Shown here piece by piece: positions 25,820-39,466 of a stretch of DNA of 64,000 nucleotides (its first letter is position 1; each line of letters opens with the position of its first letter). The notes under the pieces are model-generated. The model made no database searches. It worked only from the letters and a program-made list of their open reading frames with translations, and was not told the origin of the DNA. The position numbers and the translations under genes are program-made. The stretch covers positions 163,700,226 through 163,764,225 of the forward strand of contig CM053031.1 of the NCBI GenBank assembly GCA_028564925.1, written 5' to 3'. The stretch comes from Lithobates sylvaticus (Eukaryota > Chordata > Amphibia > Anura > Ranidae).

Positions 25820-27559
25820 TCACACATCCATCAGATATTAGTTCCCCTTATTAACAGACTGCCATTTCCCCATTTCAATCACCTGCAACCATGTTGCTAC
25901 CTTCCATGTTAACTGACCCTGGCGCGTTTACCGACAATGCCTTTACCTGCCGTTTTAACCACGTTTCTGACTTCCACGTGCACTGACCTCGGCCTGTTAA
26001 ATGGACCATGTTTTTGCCTGCCACTTGGACTGATTTTTTGCCCTTCTACTTCAGTACACAGGGGTCTCACATATGTGAGGGGCTTCAGAATAGCGTTCAG
26101 AGTACAGAAAATCAGTTTTTGGTTTTCTGTGTTCCCAGAACAGGGTCTGCTTGCCCAGAGGCTTTAAAGAGATTTGGGTGGGAGAAGCCTCTACCCCTGT
26201 CCCTAAGCTTGATGGCCCTTCCTGCTGCCTGGATCAATACTTTGGCTGTGCTGACCATATCACTGCCTGTAATGACCCAGGACTTTATGGACGGTTTCTT
26301 TCTGCTGCCTTGACAAATAATTTGGTTGTGTTGACCATATCTCGGCCTGCTGCCTCTACTGACTATAGACAGTATTTCTGCCTGACATCTCTGCCTGCTA
26401 CCTGGACCAATGCTTTGGCTGTGCTGACAGTATCTCTGCCTGAACCAACTATGGACAGTATTCCTACCTGCTGCCTGGACGATTGCTTTTGCGGTCGCTG
26501 ACCACATCCATGCCTGCTGCCTTGACCGATGCCCTCTTCTGTGGACCACTACACTACTAAAACCACAGGTAATCTTTTGTTATGTACATGTTAGAAATAT
26601 GAAGGGCCTTCAAAAATGTGATCAGTAGTCAGGAAATGTGCAATTTATGCTCCTAGAACGACTGAAGGTGCTATTTGGATGTTAGGCCTCTGTATGTGGC
26701 CAGGCTGTGTAAAAGTGTCACACATGTGGTATCGTTAAACCCAGGAATAGCAGAATGTATTTTGGGGTGTCATTTTGCTATGTACATGCTATGTGTTGGA
26801 GATATCTTATAAATGAACAACTTTGTGTAAAAAAATAAAAATACATTTTTTCCCACGTTTTCCAAAAGAATGGAAAAAAAAAATGAACCGTTCAAAAGAC
26901 TCATTATGCTTCATAGATTATACGTTGGGGTGTTAGCTTTCCAAAATGGGGTCATTTTGTGGGCGTTTCCATTGTCCTGGTGCTCCACTCCAGGGCCTTC
27001 AAAAGTGAGCTAGTTCATCATGAAATTATAAGTGTAATTTTGCTCCTAGAATGCCTGGAGGTGCCAATTGGATGTTAAGCCTCTATGTGGCCAGGCTATG
27101 TAAAAGTCTCACACATGTGGTATCGCCATACTCAGGGGTAGCAGAATGTATTTTTGGGTGTTTTTGCAAGTATGCGCATGCCGTGTTCAAGAAATAACCT
27201 GTCAATACAATAAGTTTGTGTAAAAAATAAAAAAAATAAAAAAAAAACATTTTTTAAAGAAGTCTTAAATTTCCAGAAAGGGGTCATTTGGGGTGTATTT
27301 GTACTTTCCTTGATTGTTAGTGTCTCAAGAAATGATAGGCTTTTCAGTAAATCAGGTGTGATCAGATGTGATCAATTTTCAGTGATTTGCACCCTAACTT
27401 AGACTTTCACACAGACTAAATAATATCCACTAATTTGGGTTATTTTTACCAAAGATATGTAGCAGTATAAATTTTAGCCCAAAATTTATGAAGAAAAAAT
27501 TACTTATTTGCAAAATTTTACAATAGAAACTAAAAAAAAAAAAAAAGTTCAAAATGTTT

Positions 27560-30500
27560 GCACTTTTTACGCTTATATTCCGCGAATATCGGACCCTGTG
27601 ACAAAAGGTCCTCTCGAACTACGTCGGCGTACCAAGGACGCCGGGGCCAGTCTGGAGCAACTAGCATTACCAGAAACACCTCGGACTCTATCCTTCGCAA
27701 CAGACGAGTAAGAATTCTGAGAGGGTGAAAGGCATAAATGAGTTAAGGTCCCCATGGAGCCAGCAGTGCATCTGACACGTCCGCCCAAGGATCCCTTGTT
27801 CTGGCCACAAATCTCTGCACCTTCCGATTGAGACGAGAGGACAAGAGATCCACGTCCTGTGTGCCCCACCGCCTGCAAATGACTAAACACTTCGGGATGC
27901 AGGAACCCCTGGTCCAACAACTGACAGCTGAGATAATTCGCCTGCCATTTTTCTACGCCCGGAAGGTAAACGGCTGACCGAGCCAGCATGCAACGTTCTG
28001 CCCACTGCAGAATGCGAGACCTCAAGCGCCGCTGCTGAGCTCCAACCCCCGATTGACGTAAGCCACCGCTGTGGCATTGTCCGACTGGATCCTGACCGGG
28101 TGACCCTGAAGCCGTTGCGACCACATGGAGAGGCACAGCCTGATCGCCTGCAGCTCCAGAACATTGATCGACAGGTGAGATTCTTCCGACGCCGGTCAGG
28201 CTGGTATTCGTCGTGATCACTGTCCAATGGAGAGAAAGAAACGACTTCCCGAACCAAAGAGCCGGGGACCTTAGCCACCGAAGTGAAGCCTTGGCTAGAT
28301 GGCTCATCTGGATTTTACAAACCAGGGATGTCGGCGATTTGTCCCATCTGGACAAGATCTCCCTCTGCAAGACCCTTGTGTGAAATTGAGCATATGGAAC
28401 CGCCTCGAAAGTGGCCACCATAAGGCCCAGAACTCGCATGCAAAAACGTTGCGACGACCACTTGCGGGACATCAGTAACCGCACCGTGGAGCATAGAGTC
28501 TGACGCTTGCTGGAAAGAAGAAATACCCTAGCCTTTTGAGGAGTCCAGAATCAACCCCAAGTACTCCAGGTGTTGGGTCGGAAACACAGACTTCGAGAGT
28601 TCGGCTGGGTGTTGAATCTCCAGAAGGGTCTGCATGGTGATCGCCACATCCTCAATTCTGAGGCTGATCTCAGGAGATCGTCCAGGTAACCCACAATCGC
28701 GATCCCTCGCTGTCTCAACGTCAGAACTGGAGCCAGCACCTTGCTGAAGACCCTCGCGCTGACACCGGGCCAAAAGGAAGTGCCACAAATTGATATTGCG
28801 CGTCCCTGACCACTTAACGCAGGAACCTTTGGTGCCCGACACATATGGGGAAATGCTAGTATGCATCCTTGATGTCCAAGAAGGCCAGGAAATACCCCTG
28901 ATGTAGCGCCGTCACCATGGCACGGACAGATTCCATCCTGAACCTCCGTACCCTCACAAAACAATTGAGGGTTTTTAGATCCAGGACCGGACGAACACCC
29001 TCTTTCTTCGGAACTACGAACAGTTTGGAGTAGAATCCCCCAAATCTTTCGGAGGCTGGTACAGGAACTATTACCCCCCGCAGTAGCAAGTCCTGTACCG
29101 CTCCAAACAAGGCCTCCCGACGAGACGGGATAGGATGAAGATTGGAGTGTAAAAACCTGTCTGGTGGACAAGAAAGAAACTATCTTGTATCCTGAAAAAA
29201 CTAGTTTGCAGACCCACTGGTCGGAAAGAAGCGAAGTCCGCCGGTATGCAAACTATCGAAGACGACTCCCCACCACGCATGTCGGGCAGGAGTGAACCTT
29301 CATGCGGCCATGGACTTGTCCGCAGACTTGTTTGGTTTGCGATGTAAAGGGCGTCTTTGTCCATCTGCCGGACGAAAAAACTTGGAGTGGAAAAGGAACC
29401 CTGCTTACACCGTGGCTCCCTGCCCTTCTTGGACTGTGGGAGAGTTAAGGACAGTGATGTCCTTAATAATGGTATCAAAAGAGACGCCTAAGAGCCCCCC
29501 CCCCCCCCTGGAAGGGCAACGCCGCCAAGGCTTTCTTAGATGTCTGGTCCGCCGACCAACATTTGAGCCAAATCAGCCGGCGCAGGACTACAGTCGACGC
29601 AGAGACCCATGAAAGCAACGGGCCTATCTAGAGCTGCATCACAGACCTACTTAAGCCCGTGCACCAACTGGTCTGCCAGTTGCACACATACTGGGTAGGA
29701 CTTGCTCATTCCCTAACTCGCGGGGTAATAACTTGGCCCATTCCGTAAGAGTCTGGCACCAGAGCCGTGGCTAACACCGGAGACACAGCGCCGACCCCAC
29801 CGGAGTAAACAGACCGAGCAACCGCCTCTGCCCTTCTGTCGGCAGGATCCTTGAAAGAAGGGGATCCCTCCACCGGAATCATGGTCACCTTATTTAACCT
29901 GGACACTGGAGGGTCAATGACCAGAGGAGATATCCATTTCTTTAAGAAACTCAACCTCAAAAGGGGTAACGCACCGCAAAACGCCTAGGAACTGAAAAAA
30001 CGCTGCGGGCGTTCCCAATCCTTGTAAATAAACTTATCAAAATAAGCACGGTAAGGAAACACCATAGCGGTACAGACCGGTTTGTGGTACCCAAAGGGAA
30101 CTGACACCTCTGCAGATGTCCCAGCCGTATCCTCCATCTTTAAAGTATCCCGCACCGCCGTAATAAAAGTGCCCCCACTAGCGCCTTCTCCTGCACGGTA
30201 ACCGACACAGGATTCTTCCTCACTGTCCGAAAGGTCAGGGCTCGCCTCCTCCAAACCGTCCACACAGGGGCCATCTGCTACAGTGGGTCCCAAGTCTGAA
30301 TCAGTGCCCTCCCCGGAAATGGGGGGGGGGGGGGGGGGCTTTTTACCCCCCCCCCCCCCCCTTAGACCCGCACGCCACTTCCACCCTGGAAATAAATGAT
30401 TGCAGAACCGCCGACGCTGCCATCACAGGGGCGTCTGGGGGAGAGAAGCACCAGCTTTAGGTGCCATATCTGCCCCCCCGCTCGCCTGTCACCACCCAGG

Positions 30501-31330
30501 ACTTCTGAGGCTGAGAAGAAAAACAAGCCCTCTGCTGCCACAGATTGGGCCCCCCCCCCCCCCCCAGAAGGACTCACCACCCTGACCAAGGAGCTGAGCT
30601 GTCTGTCCCGCTGCAGCAGCGTCAGCCACGAGGCGATCCGTGCGTGTCCCTCGCCCTTCTCGGCTTCAATTGCCGTCCAGCACTAGAGGCCCAACAGAAT
30701 CCTCCACCACGGCTACTGGAAAATGGTGTCTATAATAAGAAAAATGTCCGCCTCGGACCCGGAAAAATTACCATTCCCCCTGCAATGGCGGCTTTGCACA
30801 CGGATAGATGCGTGCCTGGATCGGTGGGAGCCCATACTTCCCCCCTCCTGCAGAGATTGCTGGCCGCACTCCACAGACAGACCCATCTCCCACCTCGACA
30901 GAGTGGCTGTCGGCCATTGCGACACTGAGCCAGACAGCAGTAGCCCGGTCATATGTGCGCCTGCGAGACTGTACCTCGCCGGCCGCCACGGTCCTCAATA
31001 GGGGCCTGTCGCGGCCAACCCAGCGCAGGGTTAAGGTCTGCGCACGCTCGATGGCCAGGCTAGGGAAGACTACCAGGATCTATATTATCCAGCCTGTCAT
31101 TTGTAGATCACAGGAAAAAAAAGGAAAAGGAAATAAACAAAATCCAAGGAACCACAGGTCCCAGCAGGAAGCCAGGTCCTTCTATACTAGGCAGAAAACT
31201 GAGCTGCTGGGAGCACAGTGGGGGCTTACTGCCAAGGACAGCCCCTGGGCGGTGCTGTTATGTTATGCCTAGCCCTACTCCTAAAAAGGTGGCGATATAA
31301 CCTTTAAGGTCAAGACCAAGCGTGCTGTGT
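27560..31330 (-). mobile_element. DIRS-family element (DIRS-c), truncated fossil
   Basis: Minus-strand tyrosine-recombinase retroelement lacking its 3' (left) part. Parts, right to left: 5' terminal region (about 30750-31330), gag-like region (about 29600-30700, acidic DSEEESC segment), reverse transcriptase (about 28520-29110, with FGGFYSKLFVVPKKEG and YLDDLL motifs) and RNase H-like region (27573-28500). No recombinase or left ITR is present; the left edge meets the piggyBac tail. C- and G-runs occur at 29495, 30321-30361 and 30550. It carries several breaks and differs clearly from DIRS-b, -d and -e. Confidence 0.85.
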
Positions 31331-31369
31331 CCGTCAGTGAACGAAAGAAATAATGAATTTACTTTATTT

Positions 31370-31450
31370 TGGGATAAGGGCTCTAAAGCGCTACGTAAAC
31401 TGTTGGCGCTACATAAATCCTGTATAATATCATCATCATCATCAACATAA
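31370..31450 (+). mobile_element. SINE/LINE 3' tail, L2-like
   Basis: GCTCTAAAGCGCTACGTAAA, then GTTGGCGCTACATAAATCC and a short ATC repeat (31428-31443). This GCGCTATATAAA-type tail is shared by L2 LINEs and the SINEs that use them in vertebrates. Only the tail is recognisable. Confidence 0.55.
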
Positions 31451-32650
31451 CAAAATGTAGAAAAAGCAAATACGTGATTAAATGCCATTATGAATTTGTG
31501 CAATATATACATATATCATAAATAACTTAAAATTATAGTCTTAAATAAAAAAAATGTGCGTATAAAAATAACTCTAAGAATACAGGCAATATATATAAAA
31601 AATTTAAAATGATGATACCCGACTCGTGTGGAAACGTATATGCTCATGCATGTGCACATGAAATGCATGTCACACGCATGTCGCCCATGCACTCACATGC
31701 GTGAGTGGATTCTCTAAACAGACTAGAGAAGGAAGAATAATAAGAATGTGTATAAAAAAATATATTAAACTATACTTGCAAGAAATTTCTATAAATGCAT
31801 AATTAAAATGAATACTTCCATATACAGATCCAAATTTTTAAGAGGGCCATGAGTGAAGTGCTGTCACATGTCTTGTAGGAAGAGAGTCCGAAAGGTAAAG
31901 CTCTGCTCTCCAATCGGTCGCTATACAGATACATTTCTGCAAACATTTCCTGATAGAAAAATGTAAATATGCATCCCTCAAAAAAAATAAAAAATAATAA
32001 AAAAAAAAAAAAAAGGATGCCATGAAGAAATCCTTTTGCAGCAAGTTCTTGACCAAGTAAAACAATGCCATTCTGAATTTTTGTTGTACCATGTGGCTGC
32101 AGTTAGAGGCCGAAGATTGAGAATCAGGTGGTACTTGCTGGTTTGCCTACCAACATTTGAGTTCCCCTTCCCCTTGCTTTGGAACTGGGATTGGAACTTT
32201 CGGATCTACCATTTCTCCCAGAAGAAGCTACAGTGCCCAAGCCTTTGCTGGGTGTTTTGGTAGTCCTGTGACTAAGAATCTTGAGGGAGGTTTGGCGTTG
32301 AACTCCAACGTGCAACTCCTTTCTTTTACTCCCCAGACTAAACTGTTGGGGGTAATTGCTAGCCAATGAGAAAGAAACCCATCCAGTCCCCCCCCCCCCC
32401 ACACCTGGCTTCTGTTGTCACTGTGACTTGGTGGGGGTAAACACATTTGCTTTCGGTTTTTCCCTGTGGCCTGACCAATGTTATTTTGGCTTTCGTTTAT
32501 CCTCCTGCCTGGACTGTTCCTTGTGGAGAAAAAGAAAAAACCTTCTTGGATTAAAAAAAAAACATGCCTGTGTTGGTAAACAATACAAAGCTCTGTAAAG
32601 AGGGAGCGATCTGTCAGTTTCGAATCTGCTTTGCAGAGATGAGAAACAGA
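31451..32650. other. Intron stretch without recognised genes
   Basis: AT-rich sequence with a run of ATGC/CACATGC words near 31640-31710, an A-run at 31981-32015 and a C-run at 32388-32400. I saw no exon or element ends that I can support. Confidence 0.45.
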
Positions 32651-32656
32651 TATTTA

Positions 32657-32896
32657 GGCCCCTTTTACCCTGGCGAAGTCCGCTGATGTAGAGCAGACAC
32701 TGACATGCTGTTCTATGAAAATAGATTGGGCAGATGGGGATCTGATCCCAATCCATCACTTAGCAGACCAGATGGGATGTCTGTGGGTGTCAACGGACAC
32801 ATGTCCCTTGACATCCGCAGCGCCATAGAGAACGGCTGGTCCAATCAGGTGGGCCTGAAAAGGACCGATTGGTCCGTTCATGTGAAAGGGACTTTA
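32657..32896. mobile_element. Small MITE, possible
   Basis: The left GGCCCCTTTTACCCTGG is loosely inverted at the right as CATGTGAAAGGGACTTTAG. The interior has CGGACACATGTCC-type words. The structure resembles the CACACTGAGG-type MITE at 13844. Ends are uncertain. A poly-A tract follows at 32917-32946. Confidence 0.45.
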
Positions 32897-32911
32897 GTAG
32901 AGAGAAAAGAA

Positions 32912-32947
<36 letters not shown>

Positions 32948-32998
32948 AAGCAGTACACATAGTTAGGAACGCTTTTAACCTTGTGAACACCCTAGATG

Positions 32999-34085
32999 TT
33001 AACCCCTTCCCAGCCAGCGTCATTAATAGAGTGACAATGTATAGTATCACTAGTCAATGTATTAAGGTTACTGGTGATGTCAGTGGCAGTTAGTTACACC
33101 CCCAGTGATTAATCACAGCAGGAGCCAATCAGCGGGCCCACAGGCCGCCGACCACCCGCAGTCGTTCAGGGAAATTACAGAGCAGCCGTCTTCCTATGTA
33201 AACAAGGCAGATAGTCATTCTGTCCCAGAGATCTTGTATTCCTACTAATCAGGAACACAGATCCATCCCCCCACAGTTAGAAAGCACTCCCAGGGAAAAC
33301 ATTTAACCTATTGATTGCCCCTGGTGTTAACCCCTTCCTCCCTGCCAGTGCATTTTTTTTTAGCACCAATTACTGTATTGGTGTCACTTAGTGTCCAATT
33401 TGTCTGCCGCAATGTCGCAGTCCCGTGCAAAAAAAATATAAAGCGGATGGCCATCAAGTCCCTAAATCTATCCCATAATTTGTAGACTCAATAACTTTTG
33501 TGCAAACCAATCAATATACGCCAATTGGGTTTTTTTTTTTTTTTTTTTTTTTACAAAAAATATGTAGCAGAATACAAAACTGGCTTAAAAATTGATGAAG
33601 ACATTAGATTTTTTTACTTATTTTAATTGGATATGTTTTAAAGCAGAAAGTAAAAAACATTTTTCAATTGTTTTAGTTTATAGCGCAAAAAATAAAAACC
33701 ACAGGTCACAGTCACATAGTAGGTAAGGCTGAAAAAACTCAATAGTCCATCCAGTTTAACCTGTGTAGGGGTGTGTGCGTCAGTGTCTATAATAATTTCC
33801 CATATCCCTGTATGTGGCGTTTAAAATGTAAATCCAAGAGTCTTTTTAAAAAAAGTCCATACTCCCCGCAGCCACCACCAATTGTGGGAGAGAGTTCCAC
33901 ATCCTTATTGCCCTGACAGTGAAGAACCCCCTGTGCAGTTTAAGGTTAAACCACTTCTCAAAATACCACAAAAAAGCTCCATTTGTGGGGGGGGGGGAAA
34001 AAAAACAGACATCAATTGTTTGGGTACCGCATTGCACGACCATGCAATTGTCAGGTCGTATTGCAAAAAATGGCCTGGTCATTAA
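32999..34085. mobile_element. piggyBac-type MITE fragments, interrupted by a LINE end
   Basis: TTAACCCCTTCCCAGCC starts at 32999 and TTAACCCCTTCCTCCCTGCC at 33328. Family blocks follow: TCACTTAGTGTCCAATTTG, CAATCAATATACGCCAATTG, AATATGTAGCAGAATAC, then after an insertion AAGCTCCATTTGTGGGGG and CACGACCATGCAATTGTC, to ATTAAGAGGGTA near 34085. The two halves on either side of 33704-33958 are colinear with intact members of the family. Confidence 0.65.
33704..33958 (-). mobile_element. LINE 3'-end fragment inserted in the MITE
   Basis: The minus strand encodes GFFTVRAIRMWNSLPQLVV, the typical C-terminus of CR1/L2/Jockey-type LINE reverse-transcriptase proteins (R.WN.LP..VV). A 3' region follows with GTTAAACTGGATGGAC-like text and ends TATGTGACTGTGA. 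The family has 3' ends of this type dispersed through frog genomes. It is only the last 255 bp of the LINE. Confidence 0.7.
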
Positions 34086-34092
34086 GAGGGTA

Positions 34093-34358
34093 AGTCCTTC
34101 CTGGGCTGTGGTTAAATGTTTCAAAGAAATTAACAGAATATGTAGAATAGAAATCAAGGCCGCAAAGATACAAAACGAATGACAGCTTGCAAAATATAGA
34201 AAAAACACGCAAACATTCTTCAAATACAGTAACCCATTTGTGCCTAACTAAAATAATGCCCAAGACAATTTTGCCACTTTGACATGTGTTAATAAGACCG
34301 TACATATCACAACTACTGTTGTGCATTCATGTGGTAGTTAAAAAAAAAAAAAAAAAAA
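34093..34358. other. Short intron stretch, nothing recognised
   Basis: AT-rich sequence ending in the A-run at 34340-34358 that borders DIRS-d. No feature supported. Confidence 0.4.
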
Positions 34359-37300
34359 AGACTTACTGGTGACGGTATTTTTAAGAGCCTTTCAGGACAA
34401 CCCTGGAGAGAGCGCAGCTCTGCACCTTTTTCAGGAAACACTTGCCGACCTTTAAATGCCTCGTCTTCCACCATGGCTTCAGTTATTGTGGCCTCCGGCA
34501 TACTGTTAAAGCACAGAAAACCACAAGCAACCATGATAGATACTTAATCCACTTCTAAGCCAAAAAAGCGAGGGAAAATAGGGGTTTTCCTGAAAGGCTC
34601 TTAGAAATTCCGTCACCGGTAAGTCTAAGTCTCTCAAATCGCCTTTCAGGACAACCCTGGAGAGGATAGCCGAGAAACTTACCCTAGGTTGGGACTACTG
34701 CCTGCAGCACCTTCCTACCGAAGGCCTGATCCACAGCCACCAGCAAATCAAACATGTAGTGTCGGAGAAAAGTTGAATAACTGGACCACGTGGCCACCTT
34801 GCAGATCTGATCAGGCAAAGCACCGGCCCTTTCAGCCCAGGACACTGCCGTTGCTCTCGTGGAATGGGCAGCGATCCCCAAGGGAGGCATTTCTTTTTTA
34901 GCTCCATAGACCTTTAATTGCCCCTCTGAGCCACCTAACCCAGAGTGCTTTTAGAAGCTTTTGCCTTCTTACGAGGGCCTGAGAAGATTATAAAGAGGGC
35001 GTTTGATTTTCTGAATTCCTTAGTGACCTACAGGAATTGAAGGCACCACTTTACGTCCAAAGAATGGAAGGCTTCCTCACCTGCATTAGCAGGAGCAGAG
35101 GAGAATGTGGGCAACACCATTTGTTGAGAGTGGTGAAAGTTTGAGGAAACTTTGGGTAGGAAAGCTGGGTCTGTCTGAAGAACCACCCGGTCCGGAAAGA
35201 CTAAGAAAAGGCTCTGTGACTGCCAAGGCCTGAAGTTCACTGATTCGCCTTGCCGACGGAATGGCTACCAAAAAAAAAAAATTTAGTTCTAAAAACAATC
35301 ATTTAACAAAGCTTCTTGTAAGGGTTCAAACTGTGTCCCCATGAGACCCTGTAAAACAATGGATAAATCCCAACTGGTAAAACTTTTGAGGGCCACCGGC
35401 CTATTTCGTGCCAGTGCCCTTAAGAATCTCAAAATTAAAGTTTCTCTTGATAGTCTTTTCAAAGTAAACTGTAAGAGCCGCTACCAGAGTTTTTAAGGTG
35501 CTGGCTGCCAAACCTTTCTCCATTCCGTCATGGAGAAATTCGAGGACCGATACGACACTTTTTACCTGAAAGCCTTTGGAGGTACAATGGGAATTAAACT
35601 TCTTCCATACCTTCAGGTATATGGCCCTAGTTACATCTTTCCTGCTGGAAAGTAGGGTTTTTACCAACTTGTCAGACAAACCCTTAGCCTTTAGGAGGTC
35701 TTCCTCAGAAGCCAAGCAGTTAGGTGTAGTCGGTCTGCCTCCGGATGGACCACCAACCCTTGTGTTAGATCCTCCCTAGATGGTAGTTTCCATGGAGGCT
35801 CTGCAGCCAGGTTTAGTAGTGTTGTAAACCAAGGCCTTTTTGTCCAGAAGGGCGTGATTAGGATCATGTTGGTCCCTTCTCCAAATTTCCTTAAGACCAT
35901 CGAAATTAGAGGGAAAGGGGGGGGGGGGGACAAAGCACAGCCGGTAGTGCCATGGATGTGCTAGATCATCTATGCCTATGGTCTGGTCTTCTCTGTGAAA
36001 AGAACCTGTGGACCTTGGAGTTCTGTTGACTGGCAAAAAGGTCTGAGGGTACCCCCATGCTTTGGTGATCATCAGAAAAACTTCCTGATTCAAGCTCCAC
36101 TCTGCTTCTATCAGTCTCCTTCTGCTGAGCAGATCGGCTAACAAATTTTGGGAGCCCTTTAGGTGAATTGTCGACAGGGAGGCCACATTCTGTTCTGCCC
36201 GAGCAAAAAGTTGATTGGCTAGATCCATAAGACCCCTACTCTTGGTTCCCCCCTGCTTGAGGACATATGCCACTGCAGTCATGTTGTCCGAAAGGACCTG
36301 AACATGATGCCCCTTCACTGTTTGGTGAAAGGCTAGAAGAGCTAGGAAAATGGCCCTGAGTTCTCACCAATTTGACGACCTCCGGGACTCTGCCTTGGAC
36401 CAAATCCCCTGAGCTGTTAGTCCATCCAGATGGGCTGCCCAACCCTTGCGTCCGTTAGACGTTTGCCTAACGGAAAGACCCAAGAGAGGCCCTTTGGCAG
36501 GTTGGCTGAATCCCTCCACCACCACAGGGCTGGTTTCACCTTTGAGGTAAGTTTGATCTGCTTCTTCAGTGAAACCCGATGTGACCAAGTCTGTAAGATG
36601 TTCATTTGAAGTGGTCTGGAGTGAAACCTGGCCCACTGTACTGCTGGGATTGAGGCCGTGAGAAGTCCTAACACCGCCATTGCTGATCAGACTGAGACTG
36701 AATAATTTGTTTTAATTTGCTTTACTGCCGCAAAGAGTTTTTTCAACTTTGCCTGCGGTAAGAAGACTTTCTGGAGGACTGAATTGATTATATAGCCCAG
36801 AAAAATCACTTACTGACTTGGATCCAGGTTTGATTTCTCCAAGTTGAGGAGCCACCCCAAGTCCGAGGTGTACTTGTGCCATCTGCAGATTTGCTAACAC
36901 CCGTTCCCTGGAGTCCGCGAAAAACAAGAGGTCATCTAGATACGAAATTACAGAAATTCCTCTCAACCTCAGTGGCTCCAGGGCTTCCGCAATAATCTTT
37001 GTAAAGATTCTGGGGGGGGGGGAAGACGAGAGCCCGAAAGGCAGGGCCCTGAACTGAAGGTGCCAGATCGATGTTCCCAGGTTAACTGCCAACCGGAGGA
37101 AACGTTGGGAGGCCTGAGCAATTGGGACATGTAGATAGGCATCCCTCAGGTCCAGGGATGCCATGAAGCAGCTTGGAGCCAACAGCTTTGTTATTGAGTG
37201 GATTGTATCCATGTGAAAAGGTTTGTAGCAGATTGACCCATTTAAGATTTTCAGATTCAGAATCAACCTTTGTCTCGGTCTTTTGGAAGAGCCGTAACAT

Positions 37301-39466
37301 AAAACCTGTTTGGAGGGAGCTTCAAGAACTCTAGACTAACCCTGGGCAATAACATTCCTCACAAACTGGCTTGAAGATGTTTTGCTCCACTGTAGGAGGA
37401 AGGCAGACAACCTTCCCGCCTACTGGAACTGGGCTGTCACTTGTTTTTAGGTGGCTGGTCAGAGGGGGATCTGAAGAGAACTCCTCCTCTACCTTTACCC
37501 TTTTGGGGGGTCCAATGGCTTTTGCGGTCTTCCCTACCCTTTCGGGGCTGCTGAACAGCACAAAAATTCTTAGCTGCCTGCTTTTTGGCAGGAAAAGTTT
37601 TTTTTGTCCTATCCAGAATTGTTTCTAGATCTGGACCGAAAAGATCCCCTGAGAAAGGTAAGCCGCACAGCCTAAATTTGGAGGCTGTGTCGCCTGATTA
37701 AGTTTTTAGCCAGACGGCCCATCTAGCAGAATTAACTAGGGCCAAAGACCTGGCTGCCATCTTAATTGATTTGGCTGATGCGTCAGCCATGTATTTTACA
37801 GCCTTCGGGATCAATGGAAAGGGATTCTAAAAGGATCCTCTTGCGATGTTCCTGCCTCAACGTGACTCTTTAGTTTCTCCATCCAGCACTCAAGATTTCT
37901 TGCCACCACTGTGGACGCCATAGCTGGTTTGAGGCTGGCCGACGCAGAATCCCACGCCTTTTTCAAGAGGGATTCCATGTCCTCAAATGCTAGATCTGTA
38001 CAACACTTGCAAAAAAGCAGCATCGACATGTGGCTTTTTGTTCTAAACTTCTGACTGTCATCAACGGGAAAACATCTTTTGAGGGTTTTGGAAAGGAAAA
38101 TGCCTCTCTCCAGATCCTTCCATTCCCTCTTGACTTTATCTGACAGTACTTTATGGACTGGAAACACCCTAAAATTGGTGTCGTCCAGACCCTGGTACAT
38201 CTTATGAATTGACAACTGGACATCCTATTCTTGAATATCAAAAGTTGTGTAAAATTGCTATTAGAAGGTCGTCCACCTCCTCTAAGGACAGCTTATACCT
38301 GGAGCTATGGCTGTCATCTTCCAACTCGTCCTCTGAATCCCTGAGGGAAGGAAGAGTGCTTGCCCCTTCGTCCTCTGAGTCCATACCCTCCGCATGTTTG
38401 GAGGTAGACGCCCTGGGACTTAGTGGTGGTTGCTGGCTACTGCCTTGACCTGCTGGGCTCTGGACCAGAACTCAGGGAGCTTGCAAGCTCACGGACTGAG
38501 GAAAATAGATCCCTGTAGTGTTGGGAGGATTCCTCCTTAACCAGGTCTTTAATACATGATCTGCACAAGGCTTTTTGCCATGACTCTTGCAGTGGATTCT
38601 TGCATGAGGGGCATTTCTTCTGGCCTGGCGGGTTTGAACGTTTCACTTTCCCCAAGACAGTTGCCTAAAAGAAACAAGGATGACGTCTCACTGCTACTGC
38701 AAAAGACTAATGCTATCAACGGTGCTATCACACAACCACCACCAGACAGTAGGAACCAGAGACCCTCAGTGCAAGCAGAATCTGCAACCACTAACAGACT
38801 ACAGGTCCGAGAGAAGTCACCTCTGACCCTGTAGTAGCAGGCTCCCCTTAGGGAGGAAACCACATAGAACAAAGCATACAGCCCAGGCGGAGAAGAACGT
38901 AGAGCACCGCTGTGCCCCTCTTACCTGGGCCTGACCGGTGCCTGTGGGGCCTGCCTCCACCGTCGCTGATCTCTCCTCCATCATGCAGAGAGCACAGCAG
39001 GGGACTGAAACCAAACAGCCGTTCTTTAAACTTTCCGGGTCTGGCGTCACAACGCTGGCCGGAAGCGGAAACACCAGTCGATGGATCGGCCCCTGGCGAC
39101 CGGAACCATTTGTCGCCCCGCCCGCACAGGAAGCGGCGTCACTGGCCACCACTTCACCTGCCTGCCACCCACTGCTCCCCTGAGCTGGGAAAAGGCTGGG
39201 GGCTCCGGAGCACCCTCCGATCGTACTGGGAGGGGGCTGGGATGGTCATACTGCTGCTACACAGCACATGTCAGAGGTAAGGCTTTTCTTCTCCACCCTG
39301 TAGAGAGCGCAGCCCTATGGTTCCCACAAGTGCTTCCACCAAGGCGGAGGAAACACAATAACTGAAGCCATGGTGGAAGAGGAGGGATTTAAAAGGTCAG
39401 CAAGTGTTTCCTGAAAAAGGGGTGGAGCTGTGCTCCCTCCAGGGTTGTCCTGAAAGGCGATTTGAA
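34359..39466 (-). mobile_element. DIRS-family element (DIRS-d), near full-length fossil
   Basis: A 5.1-kb tyrosine-recombinase retroelement on the minus strand with both inverted terminal repeats (about 34364-34500 and 39345-39466, sharing TTTCAGGACAACCCTGGAG) and an ICR at 34590-34662. Parts, right to left: gag (about 37330-38660, N-terminal CPSC...CRSC zinc module, acidic tail), reverse transcriptase (about 36710-37270, SLDLRDAYLHVPI and YLDDLLFF motifs), RNase H-like (about 35770-36700, LSDNMTAVAYV) and tyrosine recombinase (about 34680-35720, AAHSTRATAVSW and STFLRHYM segments). No methyltransferase domain was recognised. It is the best-kept DIRS here but carries several breaks, so it looks inactive. 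Younger than DIRS-a and -b. Confidence 0.9.
34590..34662. repeat. DIRS-d internal complementary region
   Basis: The first half (AAGGCTCTTAGAAATTCCGTCACCGGTAAG region) is complementary to the element's left terminus at 34366-34415. The second half, CAAATCGCCTTTCAGGAC, matches the inverted right terminus at about 39440-39466. It has the same layout as in DIRS-b and DIRS-e. Confidence 0.75.

Larger units (their letters stand above)
22673..27545 (+). mobile_element. piggyBac DNA transposon, degraded, interrupted by a MITE
   Basis: The left end is TTAACCACTTGCCGCACGCC. A transposase pseudogene occupies 23305-24859, interrupted at its 3' end by a MITE (24856-25819). The 3' non-coding tail continues from 25820 to about 27545, matching the tail of the copy at 740-2308. 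The right terminus with matching TIR is absent, and the element ends at DIRS-c. The tail holds degenerate 45-bp repeats at 26210-26560 (GCTTTGGCTGTGCTGACC words). Confidence 0.75.

Noticed and set aside
34364-34540. Exon-like segment with an acceptor/donor-like border and a 73-codon frame
   Set aside because: The segment is the left ITR of DIRS-d, recurring inverted at 39345-39466; the GTAAG is part of the DIRS terminus.
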